NCBI GenBank assembly: GCA_027946365.1 | Contig: JAPEUQ010000004.1 | Coordinates: 806,001 to 870,000, forward strand | Direction of reading: 5' to 3' | Origin: Kalmusia sp. IMI 367209 | Taxonomy: Eukaryota; Ascomycota; Dothideomycetes; Pleosporales; Didymosphaeriaceae | DNA: 64,000 nucleotides | Shown: one piece after another, positions 33,349 to 45,269 of the stretch | Position numbering within the stretch: the stretch's first letter is position 1 | How the letters are laid out: every line of letters starts with the position of its first letter | Notes under the pieces: generated by a model | The model's input: only the letters and a program-made list of their open reading frames with translations | The model's database searches: none | Told to the model about the DNA's origin: nothing | Translations under genes and position numbers: made by a program

Positions 33349-35456
33349 CTACTGTGACTTCCGCCACGCGCGGTTACCCTTCAACCACAACACCAACCAT
33401 CCCAAGATCCGATACCCGAATATGATAACCAGCATATACCCGACGTACTTCCCCATGTTCTGGGTTCCATATCCATACCTCGCCAACACTGCCGTCCCCT
33501 CGATCTGACACTGATCTTGTAACGCACTTGCGTACATGCACCGACACTCGCCCTCCACCACCTCACATGCATAATTCCGCTTACCAAACTCGTTCACCAT
33601 CATCCCGCGGAAGACGTATGCCTGGTAATCAATGTAGTGGAACACGTACCGCCAAAACACGTTGAGCGTCTGCGGTTCCACCATGAACCCATTAACGCAC
33701 ATCCAGAGACCGTTCGCGAATGCGGTTGCAGCGAGGGCAACGACGAAGATGGGAATCAGGGAGGAGAGGAGAACGACGAGGGATTCCGCTGCGAGTAGGT
33801 CGAGGAAGAGCCATAGTACCCAAGTCCAGAAGGCTTCGGCTCCAGGACGAAAGTTACCCAGCCAATATGCAATGATCGAAAAGAGTAGCGTGATGACAAA
33901 AAGATAGGGTATACCGATGAGGAAATTTGCGAGCATGAATGCTGTGGGGCCGTAGAGGCCGTTGAGCCGTTCTTTGGTGTATAGCGAGAGGTCTTCGAGG
34001 TATGCAGGAATGTATGCAACGGCCATGAACGACATAAATGCGCCACCGAAGAAGATGGCGTTGGTGAAGGCCGTGATATTAGACTGCACGGGGTCAAGCC
34101 GAAGCCAGATGGTACCCATCATGATGGCCAAGCAGACGTACATTGCAATACGAATACCATATGCAACGATGTCGCGGTATGATTTTATGAAGGAGCGGTG
34201 CATGAGAGTCAGGGGAAGGAGGTAAGGGTTCGCTGAGACGTGGGTGTGGTCGACTGCCGGAGCAGTGATCTGTCGTCTATCCATGTCGGACTGGGTCTGG
34301 AGGGTCATCGCTTGGTGAGAATGGGCCCAAGATGTGTGGAGTTGGCTGAGCTTGGAGGCTGCATCTGTCTGGTCTTGCGAGAAGTCGGTGTTGACTAGCT
34401 GGATAATGTACTCGGCGGGGTTGGTGTAGTTAGGCATGTCGTATCCGATGCTTGCAAAATATTCGCGAACACCTGCCACTGGACCATTGTATGCTGTCTT
34501 GCCGCGCGACAGAAGAAGTAGCTGATCAAAGAGTTCGAACGTGGTTGTGGAAGGCTGGTGAATGGACGCGATGACGATAATCTACCCGCTTGGTGAGCTG
34601 TGACTGCAAGCCATGTGCAGAGCGACTGACCTTGTACTTCTTCACTGTGTTCCGAACAAAATTCATAACCTCGTAACTCGCAGCAGAATCCAAACCGCTC
34701 GTTGGCTCGTCCAGAAAGAGTATCTTGGGGCTAGTGATCAATTGGCTCGCCACACTGACCCTACGCTTCTGGCCCCCAGACACACCCTTACGGATAGGGG
34801 TCCCAATCAATGTATCAGCCTGCTTCTGCAAGCCAAACGACTCAAGCAGCGAATTGATTCGTGAGATTCTTTCTGTTTTCGACACCGAGCTACGTGGTGG
34901 TCAGCTGTGCATTGCTGCGCCTCAAGTCGACAGGCTTACCTAGGAAGCGCGAGACGAGCTGCAAAATCTAGTGTTTCGCGGACGGTGAGCGATCCCACGA
35001 GTGCATCCTCTTGCTCGACGAAGCTGGACAACTTTCGGAAGTCTCTCAAGTTCGTATCAGCGCCATTCAGACACAACGTCCGTTGAACTGAGGCACCGAG
35101 CGTCGATTCACGACGCGCTAGGACATTGAGAAGTGTGGTTTTCCCAGAGCCACTGCAATTGTTAGACTCTCTAACATGAAAGCATTCAGCAGTCCCTACC
35201 TAGGGCCCATAAGAGCCAACATTTCGCCTGAAAAAGCATGTCAGTGTGTGATATATCCCAAGCAGACTCACTTACCAGCCCTGACAACGCCATGGACGCC
35301 CGACACGATATTCAAAGGCTCTTTCGTGTGGCGATCCTTCACTGTCACTGAAACATCATTCCAGCTGAAGCTTTTTACAGTTTCATTGTTGAAATACGCA
35401 TAGTCGGTATTCGCATCCTTTTCGACATCAGTGGAAGAATCATTGGATGCAGCCAT
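33349..35456 (-). CDS. ABCG (White/WBC) half-size ABC transporter
   Basis: ATP-driven membrane transporter of the ABCG half-size type, acting as a dimer; substrate unknown. Five exons (35276-35456, 35200-35227, 35153-start 34940, 34631-34889, 33349-34581) encode 637 aa, all phases agreeing. The third exon is 34940-35152. The nucleotide-binding domain comes first: Walker A GPSGSGKTT (rebuilt across two introns, with the 28-nt exon 2 before it), signature VSGGQKRRVS, Walker B ILFLDEPTSGLD, then the H-loop in ASIHQPS. The membrane domain follows, with six spans starting near MHRSFIKSYRDIVAYG and a long external Cys-containing loop (NYACEVVEGECRC) before the last span, as in ABCG2/White relatives. 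The C-terminus is short and basic. Function could be efflux of lipids or toxic compounds. Confidence 0.92.
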
Positions 35457-36110
35457 GTCAAATCGAGTGAGTAAAAGCTCTGATAGCTAATCGATGATGA
35501 AAAAATATATAATGAATACTGAGTCTGACGAGACGGAAAAATGGCAATGTCTTCGCAGTGTTTTAAAGAATCTATTTTGATTTTGGTGATCGTGTAGACG
35601 CCGTAGTGAACGGCGACTTCGTGAATAAGCGGGGGTTCGAAACTAGCCTAGCGCAGGCACAGGGCAGTGCAATACGAGCGCGAAGATGTATGAGTCGGCG
35701 GGAGCAGTAATCACAACCCATAAGGTGGGGCTGGCCCCGATCTCACTGTACCCCTTTGGACCCTAGCTGAGGCCACGACGCAAGCTGATGTTCCGTAAGA
35801 TTGAAGTCGGGCTTCAAGCACAGGCCACCCACCTCGCCGACGTAGGGACGCTATAAAAGACTATCTCGGGCTTGGTGTTGGACGTTGCCAAACGATTCTT
35901 GCGGTTGGAGGTGTTTTTTGTAGTAGCTTGCTGTAGCAGGGAAGGTGTCCTACACCACCAGTTTCCGACTGGGAGAACCTCTGAAAGCGTAGATTCAAGC
36001 TGGCATTTCAATAGCTGTTCGGATGGCTGAATGTTATCTGAAGGATGTCATGAAACACAGTGCGAGCGGGTCGTGTCATTTTATGAACCCATAAGCTTTA
36101 AATTAGCAGC
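35457..36110. other. Promoter of the ABC transporter
   Basis: Upstream of the ABCG gene and downstream of the AlkB gene (both minus strand). A ggttcgaaact string near 35635 recalls a tRNA T-loop, but no cloverleaf can be drawn around it. Confidence 0.5.
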
Positions 36111-37382
36111 TCAATCCCACATTTGGCGAACGTTCACGTTGATTCTTTTCCTTTTCATCCATCCTCTCCACTCCTCATATTCATTCTCGCCCATGTTTTC
36201 TCCGGCTGGCCAATGCTCGAGATACTCGGGACAGGTATCGGACACAATCTGTGGCACACCATGCCACGCAAATCGAGAAGCGCCGCTCATGTACACTGCA
36301 CTGCCAGATCGTAATCGGATTGCGAGTACTCGCTCCTCCGTTGAAACTGGTGGGGCATCGCTAGTTGTGTCATCTGATGTTGGTCTGGATTCTAATGATG
36401 TACCGATGACGAAGATGGCATCGCACCCCAGACTAACACTAATCAAGCCGGTATCACTGGACTCGGCAACATCGCGATGCACACTTAAAGTATCACCAGG
36501 GGAGTAGAGGTTTACAATTGCAGCCTCAGCCTTGGTTTCCCCGAAGATATCTTCTAATAGCTCTTTCACATCAGAAGGGAATGAAGGAGGTGCGTGATCC
36601 GGATACCGCTTCTCAGTCCAGTCATATTGACCACCAAGCGTCATCCAGCGCATCTTCTTATTCAGAAGTTGGGATATGTCAAGTGGACGATGAACGGAGG
36701 GATCCAGAGGGTTGGCGACGGTCTCGAGGGAACTCGGAGAAAGGCTAAAGAAGGAAGATCCTGGAGGGGGATAGGAAATTTGATAATGGGTATGAATATT
36801 TGTAAGATGAGAGGAGCGTGCAAGATCCCGATGCAATAGGCGCGATAGAAGCGTGACCTGAACTTTCGAGGGTATCAGGGATGGAACAATAAGAAGCCCT
36901 GCCCGCTGTCAGGGCCAGATCTTGCACATGAGACGAATGAAAGCAAGGAAGTAGATTAAGGGATAAGTGTGATTCACGTGTGCCCTGTGCTAGATCAACT
37001 CGCGGTGGTCGTGCATCGGACAAGTCGTAATTAGTCGATCGTACAGGATCAAGCGGATGCTCATGCACAGGTCACGGCTGGGTGTATTGATGGCATATAA
37101 TCACCTACCTGGAACATCCGCATGCTCGTAAACAGGGATCGAGGAAGGGAGAGCGTCTAGTCCAGCGTTGTCACCGCCAAAACGTCGAAAAGTAGCGGTC
37201 AGGCGCCTAGGGTCCCACTCGTCGACAACCCGCAACTTGCCACGGAGATATGCAGGGAGATGGCGCTCTAGATCTACGATCTCAGGATCGTGTCTGAGGT
37301 CCTGTGAGTTCATTTTCTGGTACTTTTTGTAGACATTTCGAATGCGCTCTGGAGGGCGCTGATGTGGGTCAAGCGTCGGCAT
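36111..37382 (-). CDS. abh1: AlkB-family 2-oxoglutarate/Fe(II) dioxygenase (ALKBH1/Abh1-like)
   Basis: Oxidative demethylase of nucleic acids; ALKBH1-type members act on tRNA or DNA, often in mitochondria and nucleus. Two exons (37109-37382, 36111-36898) encode 353 aa; the intron (36899-37108) is longish at 210 nt but phase-consistent. The start is the ATG at 37382 (MPTLDPHQRPPERIRN). Iron ligands are visible as H-x-D in LSVHRDVAES and the distal His in RFAWHGVPQIV. The 2-oxoglutarate-binding Arg pair is probably in KRINVNVRQMW at the C-terminus. The segment MRWMTLGGQYDWTEKRYP is typical of the ALKBH1 branch. Divergent from CDK1 with a 446-bp shared promoter. Confidence 0.9.
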
Positions 37383-37828
37383 GATGTTCCACAATACGGT
37401 AATAGAGAGACGGGAGCGCTGGCGAAGATGGCTGCAATGGCGCAGGGTGCGGAGGAGGGGGTGACTAGGCGCGGCGCTGAAGCTTGAATAATTTCGCGAC
37501 GCGTAGTGATTGTTTGGGACTAGGGCGCTTGGCAGCTGTGTTTACTACTACTTTTCGAGGACAACATTATGGCCCCGCCGAGAACTCCACCCAACTCTCC
37601 TGATCCGGACCACGAATTCTGAATACTAACCTACAGGTGCTTTGTACGTCGCTCTCGACTGTGACGCCACGACCGCTGCACGGACCTTGTTTGTTGTGCG
37701 GCTTTGTACATTGAAAACGCGTCCAGTCCCTGAAGCGTCTCCCCTCTTCGCACAATTGACTTCGATTCCGTCTACAGAGAGATCCAGACCGCCTGCTGCA
37801 CCGGCCTCCGACCAGCGTTTTGGTAATC
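37383..37828. promoter_or_regulatory. Shared divergent promoter of abh1 and cdc2
   Basis: 446 bp between two outward-facing ATGs; no coding signal. No clear TATA box is seen, as is common for housekeeping cell-cycle genes. Confidence 0.5.
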
Positions 37829-38950
37829 ATGGAGAACTATCAGAAGATGGAGAAGATTGGAGAGGGTGAGTGCGCATCTGGCCAGCACACCGCTACAAGG
37901 TAGCACGAGTAGTATTCGACCAACATACTAACATGGGTCGACAGGTACTTACGGAGTTGTGTACAAGGCACGCGACCTGTCCACCAAGGATCAGCGCATT
38001 GTCGCTCTGAAGAAAATCCGGCTCGAAGCCGAAGATGAGGGCGTGCCGTCCACTGCCATTCGCGAGATCTCTCTTCTCAAGGAGATGAACGACCCCAATA
38101 TCGTCCGCCTTTTCAATATCGTGCACGCGGACGGCTACAAACTATACCTAGTCTTTGAGTATCTCGATGTAGATCTCAAGAAGTATATGGAGGCGCTCCC
38201 TGTCAGTCAGGGCGGTCGTGGAAAGCCGCTCCCGGATGGCTCTACGCTGAAGCTTAACCTGGGCCCAGAAATGGTCAAGAAGTTCATGACACAGCTGTGC
38301 CAGGGTATCAAATACTGCCATGCTCACCGTGTGCTACATCGTGACCTCAAGCCCCAGAACCTGTTGATCGACAAGGACGGCAACTTGAAGCTGGCTGATT
38401 TCGGCTTAGCGCGCGCCTTCGGGGTGCCGCTGCGCACCTACACACACGAGGTATGATGAAGATAGTCTCTTGCTATGCATATATTGACTCTTGTAGGTGG
38501 TGACTCTATGGTACCGCGCGCCTGAGATCCTTCTTGGTGGCCGGCAGTATTCGACTGGTGTGGACATGTGGTCTGTGGGTTGTATCTTCGCCGAGATGTG
38601 TACCCGCAAGCCCTTGTTCCCTGGCGATTCCGAGATCGACGAGATCTTCAAGATCTTCCGGTATGTGCACGAACCTCTTTGTTGCTGCACTCCTGTTGAC
38701 ATCCTGCAGTGTTCTTGGCACACCCACCGAGCAAGACTGGCCCGGCGTTACTTCGTTCCCTGATTACAAAGCTTCCTTCCCTAAGTGGAATAAGCAAGAT
38801 ATCGCTGGAACAGTCACATCTCTAGATGACTACGGTCTCGATCTGCTCGATGCACTGCTCGTGTACGACCCGGCTGGTCGCATCTCGGCCAAGCAAGCCG
38901 TCATACATCCCTACTTCACAGGCATGAACGGGTACAATGGCTATCACTAG
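37829..38950 (+). CDS. cdc2: Cyclin-dependent kinase 1 (Cdc2/Cdc28, PSTAIRE)
   Basis: Central Ser/Thr kinase of the cell cycle, active with cyclins in nucleus and cytoplasm. Four exons (37829-37865, 37945-38450, 38497-38660, 38710-38950) encode 315 aa. The start is [18 protein letters not shown], which includes the inhibitory Thr/Tyr of the Gly-rich loop. The cyclin-binding helix reads [13 protein letters not shown]. Catalytic motifs are [12 protein letters not shown] and [10 protein letters not shown], with the T-loop Thr in [16 protein letters not shown], where intron 2 sits between HE and VV. The C-lobe ends NGYNGYH. Length and motifs are standard, with a PSTAIRE-loop insertion typical of filamentous fungi ([13 protein letters not shown]). 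Confidence 0.97.
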
Positions 38951-39367
38951 GCGCGACAGTCCCTGTAGGGTTTTCATGATGTTACGGAGTTTGGACAGCA
39001 TGACAGGCGTAGATGAAGAGGGCATTCTCAGTGTTGGGTCTAAGTCGGGATTTTCTATGTCATGATGGATGAGAGAATTGCACTGGTGAGGCAGTACACG
39101 GCGTTAAGTGGTTCACGGTATTTACCCTTTTGGGTTTCAGGCATGCGGAACGTTTTGACTAGACCACTACGCCATAGGATACGGCTGTACAGAATAGTCG
39201 GATTTCATACTTACTCTCGCACGTTTACGATGTATGCTTGGTGTAGCAATGACGCAACCAATCATACGCATGCCCCACTTCAGCCCTATGGTGGCGCGGA
39301 GGGGCACGCCTTCGGACCCTCTCCGCCCTACCTTCCTTCTCCCTGATCCAGGCTTACACTCACTTCA
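38951..39367. other. Tandem spacer
   Basis: cdc2 3' UTR and promoter of the GH18 gene; no other feature seen. Confidence 0.5.
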
Positions 39368-40655
39368 ATGCCGCCAACTCCTCCGAAGCTCCTGTCAACA
39401 TCCAAAGGCCCTCGCCTCATCGTATACCACCAGACAATTCATGATTCTGCCGGCAATTACCAATCGCTTTTACCCCTCCTAACCAACCACACTGGCATAA
39501 CTCATGTTATAGTCGCAGCCATTCACTTGAACGGGGAACCTGGAAACATCACTCTGAATGACCACAAACCAGACGACAAGCGGTTCGAGCAGCTCTGGGG
39601 AGAGGTGAAATGGCTCCAGGGGAGCGGGGTCAAGGTTTTGGGCATGGTCGGAGGTGCGGCACAAGGAAGCTATGAACGACTTGGCGGAAGTGAAGAGAAC
39701 GTACGCATCGAAGCAACCCCCACGTGATACGGAACTGACAGGGAAACAGTTCGACGCATACTACAAGCCTCTCCACGCCATTATATCCAACTACAAGCTC
39801 GACGGTGTAGATCTCGACGTCGAAGAACAGGTACCCATCCACACCATCACCCGCCTGATTGCTCGTCTCCGCACAGATTTTGGCCCCGAGTTCCTCATAA
39901 CCATGGCGCCCGTTGCAACTGCACTCATCCCCGACCCTAACATACCTGCCCACCTACGCCCACCGCGACCTATGCTCGCCAGCGGCCCGACACCGAACCC
40001 TCTCCACCCTACACTACCCCACCTAAGTGGCTTCAGCTACCCGGAGCTCGAATGCAGCGTCTACGGAAAAGAGATTGCGTGGTACAATACACAGTTCTAC
40101 TGCGGATGGGGGGACGCGGGGTCAACGCAGTGGTACGACACCATCATCTCAGCGGGGTGGTCGCCGTCCAAAGTCGTCCTGGGCGTCGTTACCAACCCGA
40201 ACAACGGCGCGGGACACGTGCCAGTCAGCAAGCTGCGCGACGTCTGCGGGCGGCTCCGCGAGAAGTACAAGGACGTCGGCGACGGCTTCGGCGGCGTCAT
40301 GGGCTGGGAGTACTTCAACGGCGGCGACCACGACGCAGACATGGTGCACGTCACGTCTCTGGAGCTCAACAACGAGACGGTGCAGGCCGGGTGGGTCGCT
40401 GCTCTCGGGCGCATACTGCGCGTGGAAGAGCCGCCGCGGGTGGAAACGCAGAAGCCGCAGCTGGGCGTCACGGCCGAGCAGGTCCGCCAGATGGTCACGA
40501 AGCTGCCCGAGGCGCGGGCTTCGTGGCCCTCGGAGACCATCGAGAAGCTCGTCGTGCTGGGCTTCTCCAACCAGGAGGCCGTCGCTGCGCTCAACGCTAC
40601 AGACGGCAATGTCGAGCTTGCCGCCGGCTTCTTGTTCGAGCAGTATCCGCAGTAG
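39368..40655 (+). CDS. GH18 glycosidase-like protein with C-terminal UBA domain
   Basis: Two exons (39368-39700, 39750-40655) encode 412 aa. Residues about 10-330 form a GH18 TIM barrel: strand 1 LIVYHQTIHD, strand 3 KVLGMVGGA, and the catalytic DxxDxDxE motif intact as DGVDLDVEE with the acid Glu; late-barrel VVLGVVTNP and VMGWEYFNG follow. There is no signal peptide, so the enzyme should be cytosolic, as for ENGase-like or cytosolic chitinase-like members. After a linker, the last ~45 residues (ETIEKLVVLGFSNQEAVAAL, then NATDGNVELAAGFLFEQ) form a textbook ubiquitin-associated domain. The combination suggests a glycan-processing enzyme recruited to ubiquitinated proteins or the proteasome (inference). 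GC content rises sharply in the second half. Confidence 0.85.
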
Positions 40656-41786
40656 TGAACACACGCACGTTTGGCCCTTATCTCAGCTTCGCTATCAGAT
40701 CAGCTACCCAAGCAAACCAAATCATTCACATGTCAGTAGAAACAGGGCTTTCGCTCAAAGGTCGGTATCGCTAGCTATCCTCTCCACCCTTTTCTGTAGG
40801 ACTGGACCGCATGCCACACACGTATAGCCCGCTGCAATCTGTTTCTTCACATGAGTTTGTAAGGCCAAAAGTCGGCCCTTTGCTCGCCCCAAATGTCACA
40901 TGAGTTTGCAACTAGGTCCCCACCCACCTCTCCCCCGGCGCGTCCATCACCCGATTCCAAACCATGTGTTGCGGTCCCCAGCGGATGCCCCGGGATCCCT
41001 CCCACGCTCCCTGTCGCTGATCTGCCGCGCCGCGAGTCCACGTCCATCCTGGTTCGTGTCTTGCACGTGGGTTCCACATGTGAGGCTAGCACTTTCCATC
41101 ACGGCGTATTGCATGTGAGAGGGTCCGGACGTGTTTGTTCTGTCCCATGAGCAGGGGGGTTGCAGCTGGCTTGTGGCAAGGAAAAAGGGGGGGGGGAGAA
41201 TGCGAAGACCGAGCTGACCGTTGGTGTTACGTGAGAAACAAGTACCTTGATAGTGCATTGTTGGGTCTTTGTCACCTCGCTGTCAGCAGCAGCAGCAGCA
41301 GCAGCATTTCACGTGTAGTCTACAGAATAGTAGCCCATGGTCGAAGTTGCATTCTCATGTGAAAAGTGTCCCTTTTATTGAGTCCATCCCAAGTCATCAA
41401 ATTGGATTATGGACATTGCAGCCCTTGGACCCCAACAAAAGATAAAGCTATACAAGGGAAAGAAAAAAGTGTACACCTTGTGGGTATCCTGAACGTCGCG
41501 CCCGCAGAATGAACAACAGAAACGAGAACCAAAGTAGTTCCACGCATGAATATGCGAAAGAGTGAGGCAGCCCATCCATGCTATGCGTGAAAGGAGCGAG
41601 GTAGCCACTAATGCCATGTAGAAGGAAGAAAAAAAAACATCTAAACCGCCGTGATGCATCATTCAACGTGCTGAATTTTAACATGCAAATCGTGATCTAT
41701 GCTCTCGGTCGTAATAGTGACAGAAATGCCTTTTGCTCATGGAAAAGAATAGTGAAACAGAGTAGTGATGAAAAGAGTTGGGATTT
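40656..41786. other. Convergent spacer with microsatellite
   Basis: 3' flanks of the GH18-UBA and creD genes. Contains a run of nine or more G near 41188 and a (CAG)7 microsatellite at about 41284-41305. No gene recognised. Confidence 0.55.
41284..41305. repeat. (CAG)7 microsatellite
   Basis: Seven perfect CAG units in noncoding DNA between convergent genes. Likely polymorphic among strains. Confidence 0.9.
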
Positions 41787-44028
41787 TCACCCAACGTGTC
41801 GGAGTGCCCGCCGAAAGCCAGCCATCATGTCGATCGTCTCGCGGATGCTACTCGCCGAGGGTTGTTCGCGCAACTTTGGTCTTGGGACATTCAGATGCTG
41901 AGATGGGGAACGTGAACGCGAGGAGCTACGGCTCCTGTTCGCGGAGGGTGGCGACAAGTTTGACGAACTCGAAGAATGCGGTGATGATGTCGTTGAAGTA
42001 GACGAATTTGATGTTGTTGGGGTGAGAATGTTGGGGCTATGCGAAGGGGTATTAAGTATATGAACTTGACGCAGTAAACAGAAAAAAAAACAAGAGAAGG
42101 CTCTATGCCCGTAAGAGTGGAGGGGTGGAGATATGTGGCGCTTGAGATGCAAATGTAGATGCAGAAGCGCATGGAGAGTTGGAATGCGGAACGGGCATTT
42201 ACCTTCCGTCATCGCTGTGCCTCGGAGACTGTCTCCGGCTATTGATAACAGTGTTTCTTTCCGTCTCCTCCCTCAAGGTATCGAGACTCCGAGCCGGACT
42301 AGGAGTCGTGCCTCTGCTGGGAGGGGTTCTGCTAGGGCTGGAAGGTCGGGAGGTCGCAATTTCGTACGTTGGTAGGTCTTCAGAGATTGGAGTCCGGGCA
42401 GGCGTACGCACGGCTGTGTTGTAGGAGGGCGTGCGCGTTAGCGCTTCCATGTCATAGTCTCGGTTGGTAGTAAAGTAGTCCGACGGAGGCATATGACTGG
42501 TGTCGTTTGGCAGCGAGTGCGGTGTGCTACCCCCAGATGAGTGATGTCGGGTAGGTATGAAGCGCGCGTGGCTGCCTTGCGAGTTGAGATTGAGATTCTG
42601 GAGACGGTGCTGCAGGGCTGATGCAGAAGCGCCACCAGCAATGGCATCCAAAGAAGCCAAATCTTCAGATGAGCCGGACCTGCTGTGGGCATAGAAAGGC
42701 GTATTCGCACCGCTATTTCCCAAGCTTGCATGCGCGCCGGGAGTCATGAACCCGCTAGGATCAATGTCGTTATACAGCGAATCCAACTGGTGGAGGCCAT
42801 ACGTAGGAGGGGCGTTCTGGTTCACCTCATCCTGCACGGCTTGCTGCGAGAGCACATGCGGATCCACAAGCACGGACTGATCTTCCCCAGGCGGCAAGTT
42901 TGGTGAAATGAACAAATGCACATGGTTCTTCACCAGGAGCTGGCTCGTATGTCCCTCCGGATTGTGTAGATTGACATACAAGCGCAGCTTGTGCGATATT
43001 CGAATGTTTTCAGTGTCTACCGATTGCCTGCAATTCTTCAGAGACTTCGGAAGATCCAAAGTCATGGAAAATCGGTGGCACTCGTCGAACAATTGGTCGG
43101 CGTCTTCGACTCCGTCGGGAACGACATTCTTGGAATTTTCCGGCATCATTCCCTCGGTGCAGGCTACTTGCACCTCGGCCTGGTGTGACACTCTTCGTCC
43201 AGCGTAGTCGCAGAAGAGTTGCCGTGACTCGATCAGCTCCATCTTGATGTTCGCGATCTCGACTCCCTTTCGCAGGGGTATCAGGACGTAATCGGCCGTT
43301 ATTGACGTTCCGACGATGTAATTCTTCTGAGGCACCGTGATCTTGTACGCGATCTTGGAGGCCCAAATGTCCTCATTGATCTGCTCCATGGGCACGCTCT
43401 CCATGAGATCGCGGCCCAGTGTCCGTATGACTCGGATGTGCGAAGATGCAGACAAAGGTTTACTCATGTAACCTCGGTCCACGGTGGCCTTCAAGCTGTA
43501 AACGACCCAATTGGTGGGTAGGCCTTCAATGCTCTCGTCTAGGGTGGAGGGCATCTTGAACTTGAATTCCCACTCGTGCACGCCGGCATTGATCTTGTGC
43601 GCCTTGTTCTTCGAGCCATCGACGGGGAAGAGACTGAGGTTCTCGAGGAGGAAATTCTGCTTCTGTGATATGGGCTGCGGGGTGACCGTGTTGGTAGTAT
43701 GCCATCTGACCCAATGCAATTAGCTTGGCTTCTGCTTGCGTTCTTGGAAAAGTGCAATCCTACGCTACTTTGCGTATGCCCGTCAGCGTCATGCGTATGC
43801 TCTTTACCGACATGGACTCTGGGTTATTGAGTATGAGCTTGCCCGTAAGCTCGGTGTTTTGCGCCTCGGAAGACTCTCCATAGAAGACAACGAACGGCGA
43901 ACTCGGTCTGGGTGCGGTCAGGATGGGATGCCAGGCATAAAAAAAAGTTGGGAGGTGACGCAAACTCACTTGATCTCCAGAACCGGGGTGGCATTTCTGC
44001 CAAAGACACTCGCGCCGGGGCGAGGCAT
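41787..44028 (-). CDS. creD: Arrestin-related trafficking adaptor CreD
   Basis: Arrestin-like adaptor that recruits the HECT ubiquitin ligase (HulA/Rsp5) to transporters; in Aspergillus, creD affects carbon catabolite repression. Exons are 43970-44028, 43764-43907, 42203-43705 and a proposed last exon 41787-42036, giving 651 aa. The N-terminus MPRPGASVFGRNATPVLEIK and the rebuilt RKVAWHTTNTVTPQPISQKQ are typical. Arrestin-N (to about 200) and arrestin-C domains follow. PPxY-type ligase-binding motifs are APPTYGL and LPTYEI. Without splicing the last intron (42037-42202, donor GTAAAT), translation stops at the TAA inside the donor (42199-42201), giving 569 aa. The extra exon adds a Ser-rich tail ending RETIDMMAGFRRALRHVG. 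Which form dominates is unknown. Confidence 0.9.
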
Positions 44029-45269
44029 GGTGGTGCAAAACGAAGAAGAAGAAAGATCAACGGGGGGACAAGATCATCGGAGGGCCAGGATGGCGGAATT
44101 GCCGTGGTTTTGGTCGGGGAATGGCTGAGGGCTGCGTCGTACGAGCCAGGGCGCCGGGCTGGACTGCGACTGGGGGTTGCGGTGTGGGCGGATGCGTTTA
44201 TGCAGGCAGAATGTATGTGAGCGTGGCTGAGGGCGTTGAGGGGGTGGGATAATTGCTCAGGTGGGCGCGGCCGGGTACGAGTTATAACAGCGTGCGTGGG
44301 ATGCAGGCCGGGGGCGCGTGTTTTGGCTCACACGCAGCCGTGGGTGCTGAAGAAGGATATGTCATGGGAGCTAGCGCTCGCTGCGGGTCCTGGCTTTTCT
44401 TGAAGGCAAAGGGTCCGGCGTGCAGAGGCGCAACAAAGCAAGACTTCCGAGCATCGCTCCCGCCGCGAACGGCGGATAAGGCCATGGCATGACCTCAGGT
44501 GCACCTAGAGCAACTGCGAGGCCCACGCGGGCGCCTTTAGACCGACGATAGCGCTGATCAGCCCATCCTGAGCGGGCGCGCTGCAGCAACACCAGCGCTG
44601 GCCCACTACGTCGCGTAGAGGGTGGGACGCATCGTGTGGATCGTTCGTGGTCGTGCGGCTTTGCGCGAGCAGCAGGATGCTTATCGATACCGAGGTTCGG
44701 GCCGACGACTGGATGGAAGCGCTGCAAATTCTGGAAAAGCTGGAAAAAGGGCGCGGATCAAGCCTTGCTTGCCCTCTTCCCTCTTCTATTCCCGGCGCAC
44801 TGATCGACGCCATACCCAGCTGTGTCTCCCAAGCTTCCAAGCTTCGCGCACGCCATCACGGGCTCCACCCCTCCGCCGCGCGCCAGACGATGCCGCTATC
44901 TCTACGCATTTTCTGGGCGGGCCATGGCGCGTCTCAGCTATCTCTCTGCGCTGCAACACAGGACGGCCAGCAACGGCAAAGAGAGCTGTGCGACGACCCT
45001 TTCTTTCCGCCAGGGTCGCCCCCAAGACACACGCACGCATGCATGCAAGTCTCCCGTAGGGCTGAATGACGAAAACATCGCGCACAAAACGTGTGCATGA
45101 GCATGTGAATCGGATAATTCCGGGGTCGCTATCTGGGTCCCAAACACCAGGCAATGCCAATGCACGCGTTAACCCTTGTCTCTATCAACCCTGTTTTTAA
45201 GGCTGTCATGCCCCGTCGCCTCCCACGAACACCCGCCACAACCGCTACCGCCACCACCACCACATCCTA
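44029..45269. other. 1.24-kb GC-rich spacer between creD and creC
   Basis: creD promoter and creC 3' flank. Overlapping ORFs on both strands here reflect high GC; their Arg/Ala-rich translations show no domains, so none is called. Confidence 0.5.

Noticed and set aside
35620..35660. ggttcgaaact string resembling a tRNA T-loop
   Set aside because: No acceptor stem, anticodon arm or D-arm can be formed around it.
44622..45069. Overlapping ORFs of about 140 codons in the creD-creC spacer
   Set aside because: Present in several frames on both strands because of GC richness; compositions are Arg/Ala/Pro-rich and unlike proteins.
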